DNA from: Ciona savignyi
Lineage: Eukaryota; Chordata; Ascidiacea; Phlebobranchia; Cionidae
Length of the DNA stretch: 64,000 bases
Reading direction: 5' to 3'
NCBI GenBank assembly: GCA_000149265.1
Contig: CH002076.1
Coordinates: 671,668-735,667, forward strand
Shown: positions 1 through 13,664 of the stretch, piece by piece
How positions within the stretch are numbered: the stretch's first letter is position 1
How the letters are laid out: each line of letters opens with the position of its first letter
The notes under the pieces: generated by a model
Told to the model about the DNA's origin: nothing
The model's input: the letters and a program-made list of their open reading frames with translations, nothing else
Database searches by the model: none
Translations under genes and position numbers: made by a program

Positions 1-215
1 CGGGCTACTTTAACGCTAACAAACTTCTACAGTTCAATAACATAAGGTTTATTATATAACAATATCACGTGTATGCTACAGCTATTGAACTTTCTTTTTT
101 ACTATAAAATATTGTTGTAGTCGTATATATATAGCACTTAGTCATTATAAAGTTTTATTCCACCATTTGCACCATTTGTATCGTTGGTCTTGATTTGCTT
201 AAACTCCATTTGCAG
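1..215. other. Non-coding lead-in to the TEAD gene
   Basis: AT-rich sequence with no coding signal. It ends in a pyrimidine-rich tract and a CAG splice acceptor immediately before the first TEAD exon, so it is probably the end of an intron whose upstream 5' exon lies outside the window. Confidence 0.5.
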
Positions 216-3200
216 CGTTCAAAAAGGCTGCGACGGCATGGACAACGAAGCGGAAGGTGTTTGGAGTCCAGATATTGAACAGAGTTTCCACGAAGCACTT
301 GCAATTTATCCACCCTGTGGAAGGCGGAAAATTATATTGTCCGATGAAGGGAAGATGTATGGTACGTTGTTAGTTTTGCATTCATCCGTTAAACCACGTT
401 TAACTTTTTTTCCGGCAACCCAACACTGATTTTTAAATCTGTTATCTGTAGTTGGTTTTGCTGTAAAATTTTACTCGATTTTTTGGCTGCTGTGCTATAT
501 GCAGCGCTGTTTTAAATCCAAGTATCAAGTAGACGAGAAGCTACGTTTGCTGAAGTCGGTTTCCGTTTCCAGATGGCAGTATCGTCAGGCTCTGGTCGCC
601 CTTTGTTATCAGAATCAAGGGCTTAGTTTAACCGGGCCTGTCTGACAATGGGCCGCTTAACTCTGCAGATAACCTGTTTCCGAGCATGGGGGTTTATAAT
701 ATAAATATTCTATTGACCGTTTCCACCGTTTACGTGTCGTGTTAATTACCATAGCTGAAAGACTGCGAACTACACCGTTGACTGACTACATACGCGTTTT
801 TACTTTATAGAGTGTAAACAGACTGGGATTTCCCGCTCTATTTGTGCAGCAGATCTAAAGTACCGGGACGATTTGATAGAAAGCAGTCTTCCACGCTTTT
901 TGACATAAGATAATTTTCAGATACCGCACTTTAACGCTGCGCATATTATGAAACCATAAGTTAATAGCGACCGATGTGGCTTGAATTTAGTCGGTTATAA
1001 CCAAAGTATAAAAGTATAAAGAATCGCTCTTTATAATATGTGCATTTAGTTTAAGTTAAATTTGAAGTTGCGCTCTTGTATACGCTGACGTTTTCTTTTA
1101 ACTGTAGTCGATTTGTTAACGTTGCACGTTCCATAATAAACAAGCAGTGTAAATTGTAGTGATTATACGCACACCTGCTGACAACCGTGTTTTGCAATAA
1201 GCATATTGACGATTGTACTAAATCATCTCAATGTGTTGTTTATAATTTACCCCGACAAGACGTAACATTTCTTTGCTGTACTTCCATCGGTAACATTTCG
1301 TTTGCTCGGTTCTTCACGGTTAGTTTGCAGTGCGGTCCCAGCATACTTAAAACGTTTTCTTGGAAAGGTTTTTCCAAAACCCTGTCACCCTTAACTAGAC
1401 ACAGGTCAGACTTCAAGGGTGCTTAGTTAGTCCCGACGATGGATACCCAGATTTCCAACCCTCTTAATGGTCGCTGCACCCATCATTCCTCGCCCGGCTG
1501 TTTTGTGAGGGATGTCAGTAATTTGGATTGGCGGTCGGACACCGTATCAAAACGGAAACGAACTATTCGCTTAAGTAATTTAAACCGACCATCAGCGGTT
1601 GCTTCTTCCATGCCCATTTACAACCAACAGCAAACACACAGGCTATACAAGTTTTAATGGATTATAATTAAAACTTGATGCTGGACCATTTTCTTAAACG
1701 TCTGATGAATATGAACCTGGATTCAACACTATTAAAAAACTTTCATTTTAAAACGAAAAAGTAATGCCAATTTGGTAATTTTTTATCTTTATTGGTTAAT
1801 TTTATAGACATTATGCGACACAAAGTGTCAATTTTAAATTAAATGTTCGAGCTGGATTCGATCGGAAAATCACGTATAGTTATTTTATAATTGGCGATTT
1901 CGAAATTAAATTGACCGTTATTATATGTAGATTTGGTTTTGTTAACGAGGTTTACATTTTACGAATTCAAATACAGACCTCACTAAATGTGACTGGCCTT
2001 AGAACCGTCCATTTATTCCTGGTCAACTAACACCTCACTCCTTATTCTTCGCTGTCAGCAAATCTATTATCACCGCAACGTAAAAAGCGCGAAGTCAGTA
2101 ATGCAGTAATGCACGTCAAGTTTGTTTCCTTTAATTGTTTTAGTATACTTGACACATCTGGTGTGGAAATAACAATACATCACCTTTTATTTTTAAGAGA
2201 GTGGTCGTTTACGTAATAACAAACATATTATAACTCAACCGTGCAAAGCACAGAAAATATAAATGTGATTATTGTCGAATTGATTATAGGGTAGTAGTAT
2301 AACACCTTATCCCTCATTCATTTCCAATATCCAAGATTTCAGTTTTAAAACTTTCAGAATGGTTTAACAAATTCAGCTTCATTTGCAGTTAAAAACTGTT
2401 CAATTTATGGTTAAGATTCAAGTTGTTCCAACAATTTTTGATCTCTATTAAACTCGTTGAAAGTATCGGTTATCGTCGAAATTTGTGTTCAATGGCGACG
2501 AAATGTAAATCTAGTGAGATCGAATAACGTTTAACACATCCTTTCGTTTACCATGAGAATATCAGTCGATTCATTTTGTTTTCACGCAATTAAGCTTCGT
2601 CAAATCCGGTGTTTATTTCGTTGTAATAAACAATTAACTTGACCAGACAGTTTGACAGTTAAGTCGGCGTTTAATCAACGCGATATGAATATTACATGTT
2701 AAAGCGATTTGCTGCTTGTGTGCAAATTGTTCGCGGCCCGGCAATTAGCGGAACTTGCTACTTCAGATCTTACCATCGACCTTCCATCAATATTTAAACC
2801 ACTCCACCTTTACTTCATTAACACATTGTCAATAGTGAGGACTTTTCGATCTCCTTACAAGTCTTCTTGTGAATTTTATATTTTTATCAGATCTTTAAAA
2901 CTGTACATATTTTTCCCATAGAATCGAGATAACACGGACATCTTATAACTAATTATAAACGTGGATTTTTCATCACTATGGTTTTTACGACGACAAGACA
3001 GCTTTCCAAATTTGGTGCTGTTAGTTTTATAGAAGTTTTGAACTTAAAACTAAGATGTTACTCCCGTTCTTGGAATATACTCGTGCTGAGAATATAATTT
3101 CTGTCCGCAGGTCGAAACGAACTCATTGCGAGATACATAAAACTTCGAACTGGCAAAACAAGAACAAGGAAACAGGTGTGAACAGCGATCTTTGGGTGTT

Positions 3201-6200
3201 TTATGAGGCATCTCGCCGGTGCGAGCATTATGTGTATTGGGATACCGGTGAATAAACTCGGCCTTTCTGTTTACACGACTTAGACACTTGTATTCACCTG
3301 ATATTGTGGGGACTTTTGTATTGTATTGAAGATAACTCCTGATTGCCCACTAACGGACAAAAAATAATTCTTAGTTTTCTTTTTTTGTTAAGGTGTCGAG
3401 TCACATTCAAGTCCTCGCACGAAGAAAGTCTAGGGAGATGCAATCTCAATTTAAGGTTGGTTGCGTTCATGTCCATTTGCATTGGAAATATATAAACATT
3501 AATATGTCGTATGCTCTTCTACAGAATCAAAACAATTAAGTAGTTTTTAAGGATTAACCGCTTCTTGTTTACACGATTATTTTTAAATGATTCGTTGTAT
3601 AATTTAATATTGCATGGTAAATTAAAGGCGTAGGCTGCTTATCCGCAGGACCAAGCCACCAAAGAGAAAGTTCTACAAAGCATGGCTTCCATGTCGTCCG
3701 CTCAAATCGTGTCGGCAGGTGCGCTACAGAGCAACAACATGGAACTTACACCAAGACCACCGTACACTAAACCGGTGAACGCTTGTTCTAGTCTTGTGTT
3801 AATATAAACCTGATTGTTTGTTCGAATACGTAAAACTCTCGGTTTTTATTTAAAATGTGGCTAATTTGTGCATATAAATCAACATCAATCTTCTTTGTAG
3901 AAAATCTCGATGATTTCGAATATTTCTTAATCTCTGTTTCTTCTCCACTTTATTATAGTTCGGTATTTCTAATATTAAATCATACATTTTGTAATTTCAG
4001 CCTTTCTGGAGAGGACTGGTTGGACAAACCGATGCAGAGTAAGTCGGCCCTTTTTGTATTTCGTGTGCTCAGATTTCCACTAAAACGTTACCTTGCATAA
4101 GTCTGAAGCGGGATTCCCTACAGAAACACCATTTATTGTTAAATTTGTAAAACTTAATTATAGCGAATAAAATCGTTAGACACTAAAAGTACCAAAATCG
4201 AATGTTAAAGCCCACGAAAAAGTAATTCACAATTAATCACCAAAATCTTGACTCTTTTTCAAACTGTTGTTTAGCTTATACTTTATACCTTATATGTACG
4301 AGAAGTTACTTAAACTATTGTATGTAGATGTGTTGTACCAAATTAAGAGCAATCATTCCAGGGAAATACGAATTTTGTGGGATAACTATATTGTTAACTA
4401 AAATTTTCCGCCTGAACCAACAATTTATTCCACTTTTTTAATAAGAAATAATGTGAAAATAAATTAATTTTATCACAGAAAACCAATAAATTGTGTTTAA
4501 ACGCAAAAAGAAATCGAGACTAACACGTCACACGACTTGATGTGATAAATGTGATGGCAAGACGAACGGACTATTCCCGCCTAATAAAATTTTCTTGCGA
4601 ATAAGTCTTAAAACTTTAGCGGAAAAAGCGGGAAGTGTTCAATCACAAAGTTCACATTGAGCAGTTGCCTACAGACTGTTATTTCCTTTGCCTCATCCCT
4701 TCGCATGTAAAATGTAGTTACTTTGTTGGTTAAATTGGAACCATGCATGGATTCCTGTTTAGTTACCTGTTGGTAGAACATCTAATGATAAATTTAATGT
4801 TTAATAAATCCTGTATTAACAATGGATAATTAGTTCTTGTTTATATTACATAAACAATAAAAAATGTACTTAACATACTCATTTGTCACCGACTTAGCGG
4901 GAATCTTTTATCTTAATTTAATAATAAAAATGTACCGTTTTTATGCTTGTTTTAAATTTTCCCAGCATAAAGCCTTTCACCAACCCGTCGTACGTCGGGC
5001 TGTCAGTGCCTCCTGGACTCGTCAGTGGAATACCAGTTTCTAATGTCAACATCCCTGCTTCCCGACCAGGCCAAACCAGCACCGGTGTGTATACGGAGCT
5101 TATTATTCGTGTTAGATCTTCATCCATTATTATGCTACCAGTGCATTGCATTGTCCTTGTTTTGTAACTAGTCCTCATAGTAAATATTTTAGAAGGTTAT
5201 ATCAACCAAACGAGTATGGAACCAGCCTGGCAGGACCGACAGATTGCCAGCAAAAAGCTCCGTCTGGTTGACTTTTCTGCCTTTCTCGAACAGCAAGGCG
5301 ACATGGAAAATGTAAGTAAGATATACAGGGAATCATTTGTAGCTTCCATAAGCGGAGCGATACAGTATCTTTTATTCGTGAACAATAATAAACGTGCAAG
5401 TGTGTACAGTGAATTTGTTTCTGCGTCAAAAAAGTTCATTTTATATATATTTCTTATCCAGTACTTTCTTTTTAACCCTAATTCATTTTACTTAATGTCA
5501 CTTTACCTTTCTAGTATTCAAAGCATCTATTCGTACACATCAACCAGTCAAATCCGTCCTACACCGATCCTTTGCTCGAATCGGTGGATATCCATCAAAT
5601 ATATGACAAATTTCCTGAGCCCAAAGGTGGATTACGTGAGCTATATGAAAAGGGGCCGAAAGAAGCATTCTTTCTCGTTAAGTTTTGGGTGAGTTCTTGC
5701 TTTAACGAGTTTTTGTCGTTTCTTATTCTTGACCAAGTTCTGATTTGGTTACCACGTTGTTCATTTCTCAGTATGTTTACCAACTTGTTTAAAGAGGCTA
5801 TAATACGTGGCTACAGAAGGAAACCTAGTGTGCGTATGCGGTGATTCGATAACCGAGGTGTACAATTGCATGAATATGGTTTTCAAATACTTTATGTTTT
5901 ATTTATTTAGCTTAAATATCATTTAATCACACACACCGTAATCTATTAAAATAGGCCAAAAGTTCTACATAAGAGGCTATATTGCTTATTACAGTAAATA
6001 AACGAAAATTATTTTCAAATAAGCTGTTGTTTTAGGCGGACCTTAATGTCAACATAGCAGACGACAGTGGCGCTTTCTATGCAGTTACTAGCCAGTTCGA
6101 AAGCACCGAGAACATGACTATCACTTGCTCTACCAAAGTCTGCTCGTTTGGAAAGCAAGTTGTGGAAAAAGTTGAGGTGAGATGTTCGCAACATCTTTAG

Positions 6201-6951
6201 TGTATTGAAATAAAATTGTTAGAAAACTTTATCAAAAATGGCAAAAAAATGCCTACTTTTTCATATTTATTAAGTAATTAAAAATCAACCCATTTACAAT
6301 GTGACTTTGCGCTGTGTTGTGTTGGACAAAATGTGTGGGAAGCGCTTACTTACCGGACTGCGGAAGCGATTAAACAGTGATGAAATACGCTTCGAGATCT
6401 TAGGAGACCGACTTGGTTATTGGGAGTGATGTTCTTGCTTGTCAGCGATTTTCTTTTCACTTTTCTGTGGGTGTCAAGAGTAAATACGTGTGTCTTCCCA
6501 GACCGAATATGCGCGGTACGAGAACGAACGCTACACTTACCGCATTAACCGGTCGCCGATGTGTGAATACATGATCAACTTCATTCTTAAACTAAAACAC
6601 CTTCCTGAAAAGTACATGATGAACAGCGTTTTAGAGAACTTCACGATTTTGCAGGTGAGATTCTTTGTAGTTGGTTGTATTTTTGTATTTTCGTTAATTT
6701 AAAAAAATTAGTTGTATTTTGGCATTTCGTTAAAACAACTTAAAACTTATTTTAGGCTCTGTAATGAGGAAGATTATGGTTTGACCGCTTTATTTGGATA
6801 AGTTTATATATGAATAACAGCTTCGTGTTCCCTTCAGGTCATCTCCAATCGTGACACGCAGGAGACGTTGCTTTGTCTTGCATTTGTGTTTGAGGTTTCT
6901 ACATCGGAGCACGGCGCGCAACACCACATATACCACCTTGTCAAGAATTGA
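216..6951 (+). CDS. TEAD: TEA-domain transcription factor (TEAD/Scalloped orthologue)
   Basis: DNA-binding end-point of Hippo signalling that acts in the nucleus with YAP/TAZ-type co-activators. Exons: 216-361, 3111-3175, 3393-3455, 3649-3774, 4001-4038, 4966-5084, 5193-5311, 5515-5688, 6036-6176, 6502-6654, 6838-6951, all with GT/AG borders and consistent phase; the likely ATG is at 238. The first three exons give the TEA domain ([55 protein letters not shown]). After a divergent proline-rich linker, the last five or so exons give the YAP-binding domain, including [40 protein letters not shown], the cysteine-bearing [11 protein letters not shown] (the palmitoylation region in vertebrate TEADs), [13 protein letters not shown] and the terminal [16 protein letters not shown]. 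The linker is the only poorly conserved part. An additional 5' exon may exist upstream of the window. Identification is secure; the paralogue number cannot be assigned, as invertebrate chordates usually have one. Confidence 0.96.
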
Positions 6952-8126
6952 ATGTGTCTTCATCTCTATCAGCACCACACAGACCTGGTTGCCTGTCCAG
7001 CACTGATCGCACTGACGCAATTTGTTTTTGCTTTCTTGAATCTTAATGGTTCGGAGATCCTTTATTTTCCAAGAGGCGTGCCTTTCTCACACACATTCAG
7101 GGAAAAGTCCCCTGGTATTTAAACGGACCGCCTCACTCCCTATATATATAAATACATATGCAATCATATTGTTGTAACCCGACGGAGGTGCCTGTTTCGG
7201 AAAAAAAACTACCAAGATCAATCCCATTTTCAGACTTTTTTGATCAGTTTTTGATGAATTGATTAAGAGCTTTTTTATTGATCTCTCCCAGAAAAAAATG
7301 CCACAACATTACAACTCCTCGCTTTTAGCTTTGACAATTTTTCAGTGTATATTCCAATACCTAAACCGTGTATTATTAGGTATTTAGGTATTTTACTTCT
7401 GCATTTAATATACGCGTTATGTTTCAAATTCCACGAATTTCTGTTCCAGATTTTTATTCTTTCGCTTTATTGTTTTTTTTTCATTTTCACGGTATTACGG
7501 ATTTAATAAATAATTTGTTTATATTTAATTTTATATTTCAATTGTGTTTTACGCCAGAAAATCTTACTGCTTTTACCTTTTTTTGGACCTTTATTTTTTC
7601 TGGGGAATCTTAATATTTTTTCGAAAAATTGGCGTTGTACCAATACTACTAACACGCTTTCACAAAACTGTAAGCGACTACACCTAAAAAGTTGCAAAAA
7701 ACACAAGACCATTTGATTTTGAATTTAATGATCACTCTTGATTTCTGGAAATTTAGAGTTGTCACTCTTGATAAAATAAGACCTCTAGTTTACTTTGTTT
7801 CTAGTATATTTCTCTTCCGTGCGTGTGTGTTCGGTACGTGCTATTGAGCCAATACACTATAAACAAATTAGGTTTCTTTATTGCAAACAATATTCCGCGC
7901 TTCTTTCCTGCTTCGTTTTTTAGATTTATAGTCGTACGTCGCCGAAATTCCTAGATTATTTGGTTATGTATCACCGGTAATTTGAAGTTAGCTCATTTAC
8001 CGATTGCCTGTGTGGTAACGCTCTTGTGCTTTTCCATTCATGGAGAAAAAAACTGATAAATATCCTACTACAATGTTTTCCAGTTAATTCGGAAAAAAAC
8101 TAGATTGTAGGGAATATTTTGGTATC
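6952..8126. other. Intergenic, TEAD 3' flank
   Basis: Contains the TEAD 3' UTR of unknown extent. I see AT-rich sequence, a short TA-repeat near 7141 and T-rich tracts, and no convincing exon. Confidence 0.5.
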
Positions 8127-8430
8127 TCCGGTCGGTTGGTCCAGCGGTTATAAGTACGTCGCATTTCAATCGAAAGGTTGCAGGTGCGAATCTGGTCGCT
8201 AGATAGTCGGTTGTGTCCTTGGGCAAGGCAGTTTACGGATATTGCCCGAACCCAGCGGATTAATGGGTTTTATCAAATTGAAGAAACGTGTCTATCATAT
8301 ACAACACATTGCAATAGCTCCGGTAACCCTACGGTGGGCGCGTGGTGATCTGACTATTGCTCGTGTGGTAACCCCTTTGCTTTTCCCATTCACGGGGATA
8401 AACATGAATATCTTATCCTCATATCCTATG
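8127..8430 (+). mobile_element. tRNA-like SINE, near full-length copy
   Basis: Best reference copy of the family. The head (8127-8195) has an A-box-like segment and a B-box-like GGTTGCAGGTGCGAATC. It continues through the family landmarks GGTTGTGTCCTTGGGCAAGGC, ACCCAGCGGATTAATGGGTT, CAATAGCTCCGGTAACC and a terminal CATTCACGGGGATAAACATG followed by a TATCC-rich tail. Confidence 0.85.
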
Positions 8431-9350
8431 TTATGTTCAGACTGGTGTTAAATAAACCAGCCACTTTCTTAAACTTTTTTTCTAAATCTGTGGCAAAACC
8501 GAATGGAAAATTTCGTAAAACAATCTGTTGTTTGTCACGAAACTGCTGCCGGCTATTATTCAAAATCTGCAGACATCTTTCCCCTTGCAAGTAGGATATG
8601 CTTTTCACAATTTTTCCGTTGTTATTAAAAATTTTCCGTTGTTATTACAGAAAAGTAAGTAATAATAAACACATTAATATTATGTATTGTATTTTTTATT
8701 TAACAGTTCGTTTTTGTTTTTATTTTCTCGTTTCGGTTGTCTTAAATCAATTAAATTGATTTTAAAGTTTGATCTTGGTTTATGCAAAGAAATTTTATGG
8801 TAGAATATCTACTCATTTAAATAAAGATCTAGATTTTTTATAGTGCTTGGAATTTTGCAATTAGCGATGAATGTTTGTACAGTTTAAAAAGAAAGGTATT
8901 TATTAATTTTAGTGACCTACCTGCCAGTGACTCATGGTAAGTCAAAGGTAGTGGAAAATTACAGAAAAAATTTATGGATTTTTTGATCTGTTGGAAAGTC
9001 AGTCAGTCAATCATACATTTTTTTATTGAGATGCGCCCGGGGCAACGCGAATCGGTTCTTACTTTGGCAAATGTATTACAATAACCAAAATAAATGGGGT
9101 ACAAAATAACAGTGGCAATGACGGAAAGTAGAAATGGATGAAAACTATGAAGTTTATGGGAAATAAAATCTTCAATTTTTAAACTCATCAAATTAAATAA
9201 ACTCATCAAATTAAATTGTTAAAACAACTTTTTTTAGAGATATCTACTTATTTATGACATTCGCCTAAGCACTGCTTGAGACCTGACCCGCGGCGTTTTT
9301 GCAATCCATATAAATGTTTGCAATCCAACAGGATTGGCATACAACTGAAG
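8431..9350. other. Intergenic, upstream of CUB gene
   Basis: AT-rich. Two short local duplications are visible: a TTTTCCGTTGTTATTA unit twice near 8620-8648, and an ACTCATCAAATTAAAT unit twice near 9183-9216. No gene seen. Confidence 0.5.
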
Positions 9351-12300
9351 ATGAATTTTCGAATCGCATTCTTCTGCTTAGCAACGTTGTTCGGTAAGAT
9401 ATGATCTAGGTTTTAAATTGTTTGATCTTCATAATAAACTAAACTTTGTTTCTTTTTATCAGGTACTGGTTATGCGCAGTGTTCTGCTAATTTAACCGCA
9501 TTGGTAGCAAATTCAGAAATTGTTTCAACCCCGAACTGGCCAAACAATTATCCGAATAATCTACAATGTACCTGGATCATTCGGCCATCAATTCTTGGTC
9601 GCCAAGTTGAGGTACAATTCTCATCGATTGCAACGGAGGCATGTTGTGACTACATCGAGGTAAGATATGATAATTTGTGGTCATATTTTGTTTAACGTTT
9701 AAATCGTTTTAAAGGTAAAAGTCCAAAACGTCTTGCAGTAAATAACGCAGTATTTCGCCATAATTTACTGAGGACATGATATTTGACTGTAGAAATTTAA
9801 AAAAATATTTAATATCAATTTATACTAAAAATATAAAAATTTAATCAAAAGTTGATGTAATTTTTGTTTATTAGTACAATGTTTTCGTTCCGACTGAAAC
9901 GGATGTTTCAGAAAAAAATATCTATATTGGGATAATTGGGCAAAGGAGCTGCTTTTCTCATTTTATGATTTTTGCTGGGGCCACAGTTAATTGGTTATAG
10001 TTCAAATTTTATTTTGCATTGTCTCGTGGTACGATTTATACCTCATTATTTATCACATCTTTGTTCGCAAAATTATGAATTAATGCTAAAAAAAGAACCG
10101 TTTTTTTGTTAATTTGTTGTAGAATTTTTTTATAACTACAAATTTAACCACGATAGGTACGCGATGGTGTAACTTCAAGTGGCGAGGTGCTACACGGCAT
10201 GCGGGGAAAAATTCGAACCACCTTTAATTTTGCCTCCAATTTTAATGGGCTTTACATTACATTTACAAGCGACCACTCTGTTGCAGCTAAAGGTTTTCAG
10301 TTCCAGTATAAATTAGGTTGGTAATAAGAATATTTTACCATTGTTCTATGCGTCCTATCTACAAAATAATCACATGACCAACACAAAAGCGGTGAACAAA
10401 TACCAATCCACAACTTCACTAAAACAGCCCATGAAATCACTGTAATACTTAATGGATTATTAGGAGATTCTGAATCCTTTTAGGCTGCACGGTGTTTGAG
10501 AAATGACCGAAGGCTTCGGTGATCTTTTTTATCTTTCTCATTACCTCGTCACTTGGCGGACGTTGTCTGGACCCAGTTTAACCAAATTGATTTCCGATAA
10601 ACTTTATTAAATATACAACAAAATATACAGCTGTAATAGCCCCGACAACTTGACTGCGACCAGTACATCCATTCATCTAATTATCTATTTTATTTTGCTT
10701 TGAAGTAAACATGTATCACAAAAGTTTATTTTTAATGGAGATTTTAAATTGATTTTAATGCAAGTTTTAAAAATTTTAATATGAGTTGTTCTGATAAAAT
10801 AAAGCCGTATACATTTGGAACGAAATGCCTTGCTATTTATAGATTTCACTACAAACTCCTTCTTACGGTATAAAGCAAGTGTTTAACATTAAAGTTATTC
10901 CCATATCCTGCTCTTCAATTTATAAGTTAAGTGTATGTAAAACTAAATGTCGCTCCTATACAGTTCCACCCAACAGCATCCCGTCCTGCGGGAGGTATCT
11001 CACAGCCTCCAGGGAAAGAACCTTTCTCTCTTTACCTGGTTGGCCAACCGCTAATTACAACAACACTCTGTACTGTACATGGGTGATATCTGCTCCTCAA
11101 CTAAGCGTTGTAGAAATATCACTGTACGCTTACCGGATAGAGGGCTGCTGTGATGCTCTTATGGTATGTGCCCGATGACATGTGTTAAATATATTAACTT
11201 TAGAGGTAAAAAGCATAAATGTTTTTTTCGAAATAATAGCGTATATATTATACATATATATACTAAGTTAGTTTAGTCATATTGAAACCCAGAAACACTT
11301 AAAGATCATTCTAATCTTGTATGTGAATGTGGTAATACTTTTTTCTATGACACGAACCATACATTTTAGATATACGATGGGGTTAATTTCGGTTCGACAC
11401 TATTGCTTATAATGAGTGGTAATGGCACAAGGTTCACAAGGCCCATTCGAGTGACATCATCTACGGATAAGGCAATGATTCGCTTTAGGTCAGATGCGAG
11501 TGTGGGCTCCAAAGGCTTTTTGTTGTCATACAGATTGGGTTAGTATGGAGCTTTGCAAATTAAGATGCTGGGGAGTTTACTATGAACACATACAGAGTAT
11601 ACTTTTGTTTTGTTTTTCAGTTCCGAAGCGTTATGCCAACATATACCGACAGACGTTTGCTGAAGGTAATATTGGGTTCGGGTGGCATTGTTCAAATTAT
11701 TAACTGCGATTTTTGAATTTGGAAACAGGTAATTGCGATTTCAACTACGAAGCGCCCTTGGTAGGCCATGGAAATATTACCTCGCCGAATTTCCCGAATG
11801 GCTACTACTCTTACCACGACTGTTTGTATGTGATAACTGCACCGGTTGGGCGACAAGTCAAACTCTGGTTTGGTTACATTGGTCTGCAGACGGGCAAAGA
11901 TTTTATAGTGGTAAGCAAAGCGGATTTCAATACGACTTCTAGGGGGAAGATTTAAAGAATGTTCTCTGGCGAGACCACATACATACTGCCGTTATGTCTA
12001 CAATGGTTCACTTTGTTTATTATAGGGCGGTCTGTAAAAAGGTATTCCATTTCTTAATAAATAAACGAATATTTGGGAATGTTTTCATTACAATTCAAAT
12101 GTATTGTATATAAAAATTTAAATAGTGTTTGATTATCCACATTTTCAAACCACAACTTCTTCGAGTAAACTTATTGATTTCTAAGCCATCAGCTTAGTAA
12201 GCATTCCGGCCGGATAGCTGAGTCTGTTATAGCTCCGTTGTGGTCTGACTTGATTGCCCGTGTTATAACGTTGCATAATTTTTTTAATTTACGGGAATAC

Positions 12301-13664
12301 GAGTTTCATTTTCTATCGTATTAAGGCTTTTAAACTCTACTTTACGTCGTTGTTAAGCATAATTAAGTCTACTACTAAGTCATCGACTCGGGTGAATACA
12401 ACACTGATTTGTCTCGGCATTGTATTTATTCTATATTACCTTGTTTGATAGGTACGAGACGGAAACACACGAACCTCTACAAAAGTAGCAGTGCTTACAG
12501 GAATCGAACATGCACAGTATTACCAATACATCTCAAGCAATGACGTTATCAGTTTTCAATTCACCAGTGACCATGTGACAAGGGGGCGAGGCTTCCGAGC
12601 GTTCTATGAAGTCCTTGGAGGTAAAGCCCGATCGTAGCATAGCTTTATACTAAACCTGGCAGAATATAGTTTGATACGCACGCTGGCTAACACCATTTTC
12701 TTTATTTTTCGGTAAGGGGGCTGATATACTTTACAATGATTGTTTGATTTCGTTGCAATTCAAATAATCGATCAAATTATACATAGTCCGACTGGCGGTA
12801 ATAGAATGACATTTCGACTCTTTTTGACAATGTTCTGACGGCACGTATCGGTTTATAAAAAAGTACTCTTGATTAACTTTATTATCCTGGTTCGTAACAT
12901 TTCTGCTAATTTAATTTTTAGGCACTCGTCAGTCGTCGGCCTGCGGTGGACGACTCACAGCCAACTCAACAACGGGTTACATTACCAGTCCGAACTGGAT
13001 GATTGGGAACTACTCATCAAATCTACGATGTACATGGGTGATAAGAGCGACGATCGGAAAGCGGGTTAGATTCTGCATTCTGGCTATACATCTCGAAAGG
13101 AGGTTTCGGGATACTTTTAAGGTAATGGTAATGGTTTTTTAATATAATTTTACAATATCTCTGCTATTTTCCTGGTTACTTCTATTTTTCTCAGGATAAA
13201 AATACGCTAAAGGAATAAGCCAAATATATAGGCCACGTGTAAAGCTTTAAATATTTTTATCTGCCATTTTCATAGGTTTCATTTATGTTGCTGTTTAAAT
13301 GGATTTATGACCTGCAATCTAATGTTTAAACAAACGCGGTTGTAGGACTACAGTAGGTTACTAAGTGAACGACAATGTTTTGTGTTATAATCTTTGACAT
13401 TAATTTTTTGGTAATTACATACCTATATTACATAGAAGCAAATTTTAAAAACAAAATTTAACAATTTAGATCTACAACGGACCTACTAGTGCAAGTCCTC
13501 GACTTATCACGCTTTCTGGATATCACCACTATACATTCTGTATTAATGGCCGCAATGTACTAACCGTTGAATTGAAAACGAATGGAAGAAATAATCACCC
13601 CGGGTTCAAAGCGAGCTACCGCACATATGTTCCCGATTCCTCTACTTTGGGGAAACTTGTATAA
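9351..13664 (+). CDS. Secreted protein with four CUB domains
   Basis: Predicted extracellular protein of about 470 residues made almost entirely of CUB modules (C1r/C1s, Uegf, Bmp1). Exons: 9351-9393, 9463-9659, 10157-10316, 10964-11163, 11370-11538, 11621-11665, 11729-11910, 12452-12620, 12923-13121, 13470-13664. Exon 1 encodes a hydrophobic signal peptide (MNFRIAFFCLATLFG) cleaved near GYAQ. Each CUB is encoded by two exons split at the same place, just before the EVRDG/MIYDG/VVRDG/KIYNG motif. The domains start at CSANLTA, SCGRYLTA, NCDFNYEA and ACGGRLTA; each has the SPNWP- or SPNFP-like turn and the C-T-W core. A small extra exon (VPKRYANIYRQTF) links CUB2 to CUB3. CUB4 reaches ASYRTYVPD and the protein stops soon after, with no protease, EGF, LDLa or transmembrane region seen. 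An AATAAA overlaps the stop codon. Function is unknown; binding or scaffolding is plausible from CUB biology. Confidence 0.9.
12208..12270 (+). repeat. Internally deleted SINE fragment in CUB gene intron
   Basis: The CCGGCCGG head of the SINE family is joined almost directly to its later GTCTGACTTGATTGCCCGTGTTATAACG portion, which suggests an internal deletion. Confidence 0.5.

Noticed and set aside
8242-8451. An open stretch translating to PEPSGLMG..., seen again at 31002-31268 and similarly at 41191-41406 and 61530-61718
   Set aside because: These are the same segment of SINE copies read in one frame; similarity comes from the repeat, frames are not maintained and no start or splice context is shared.
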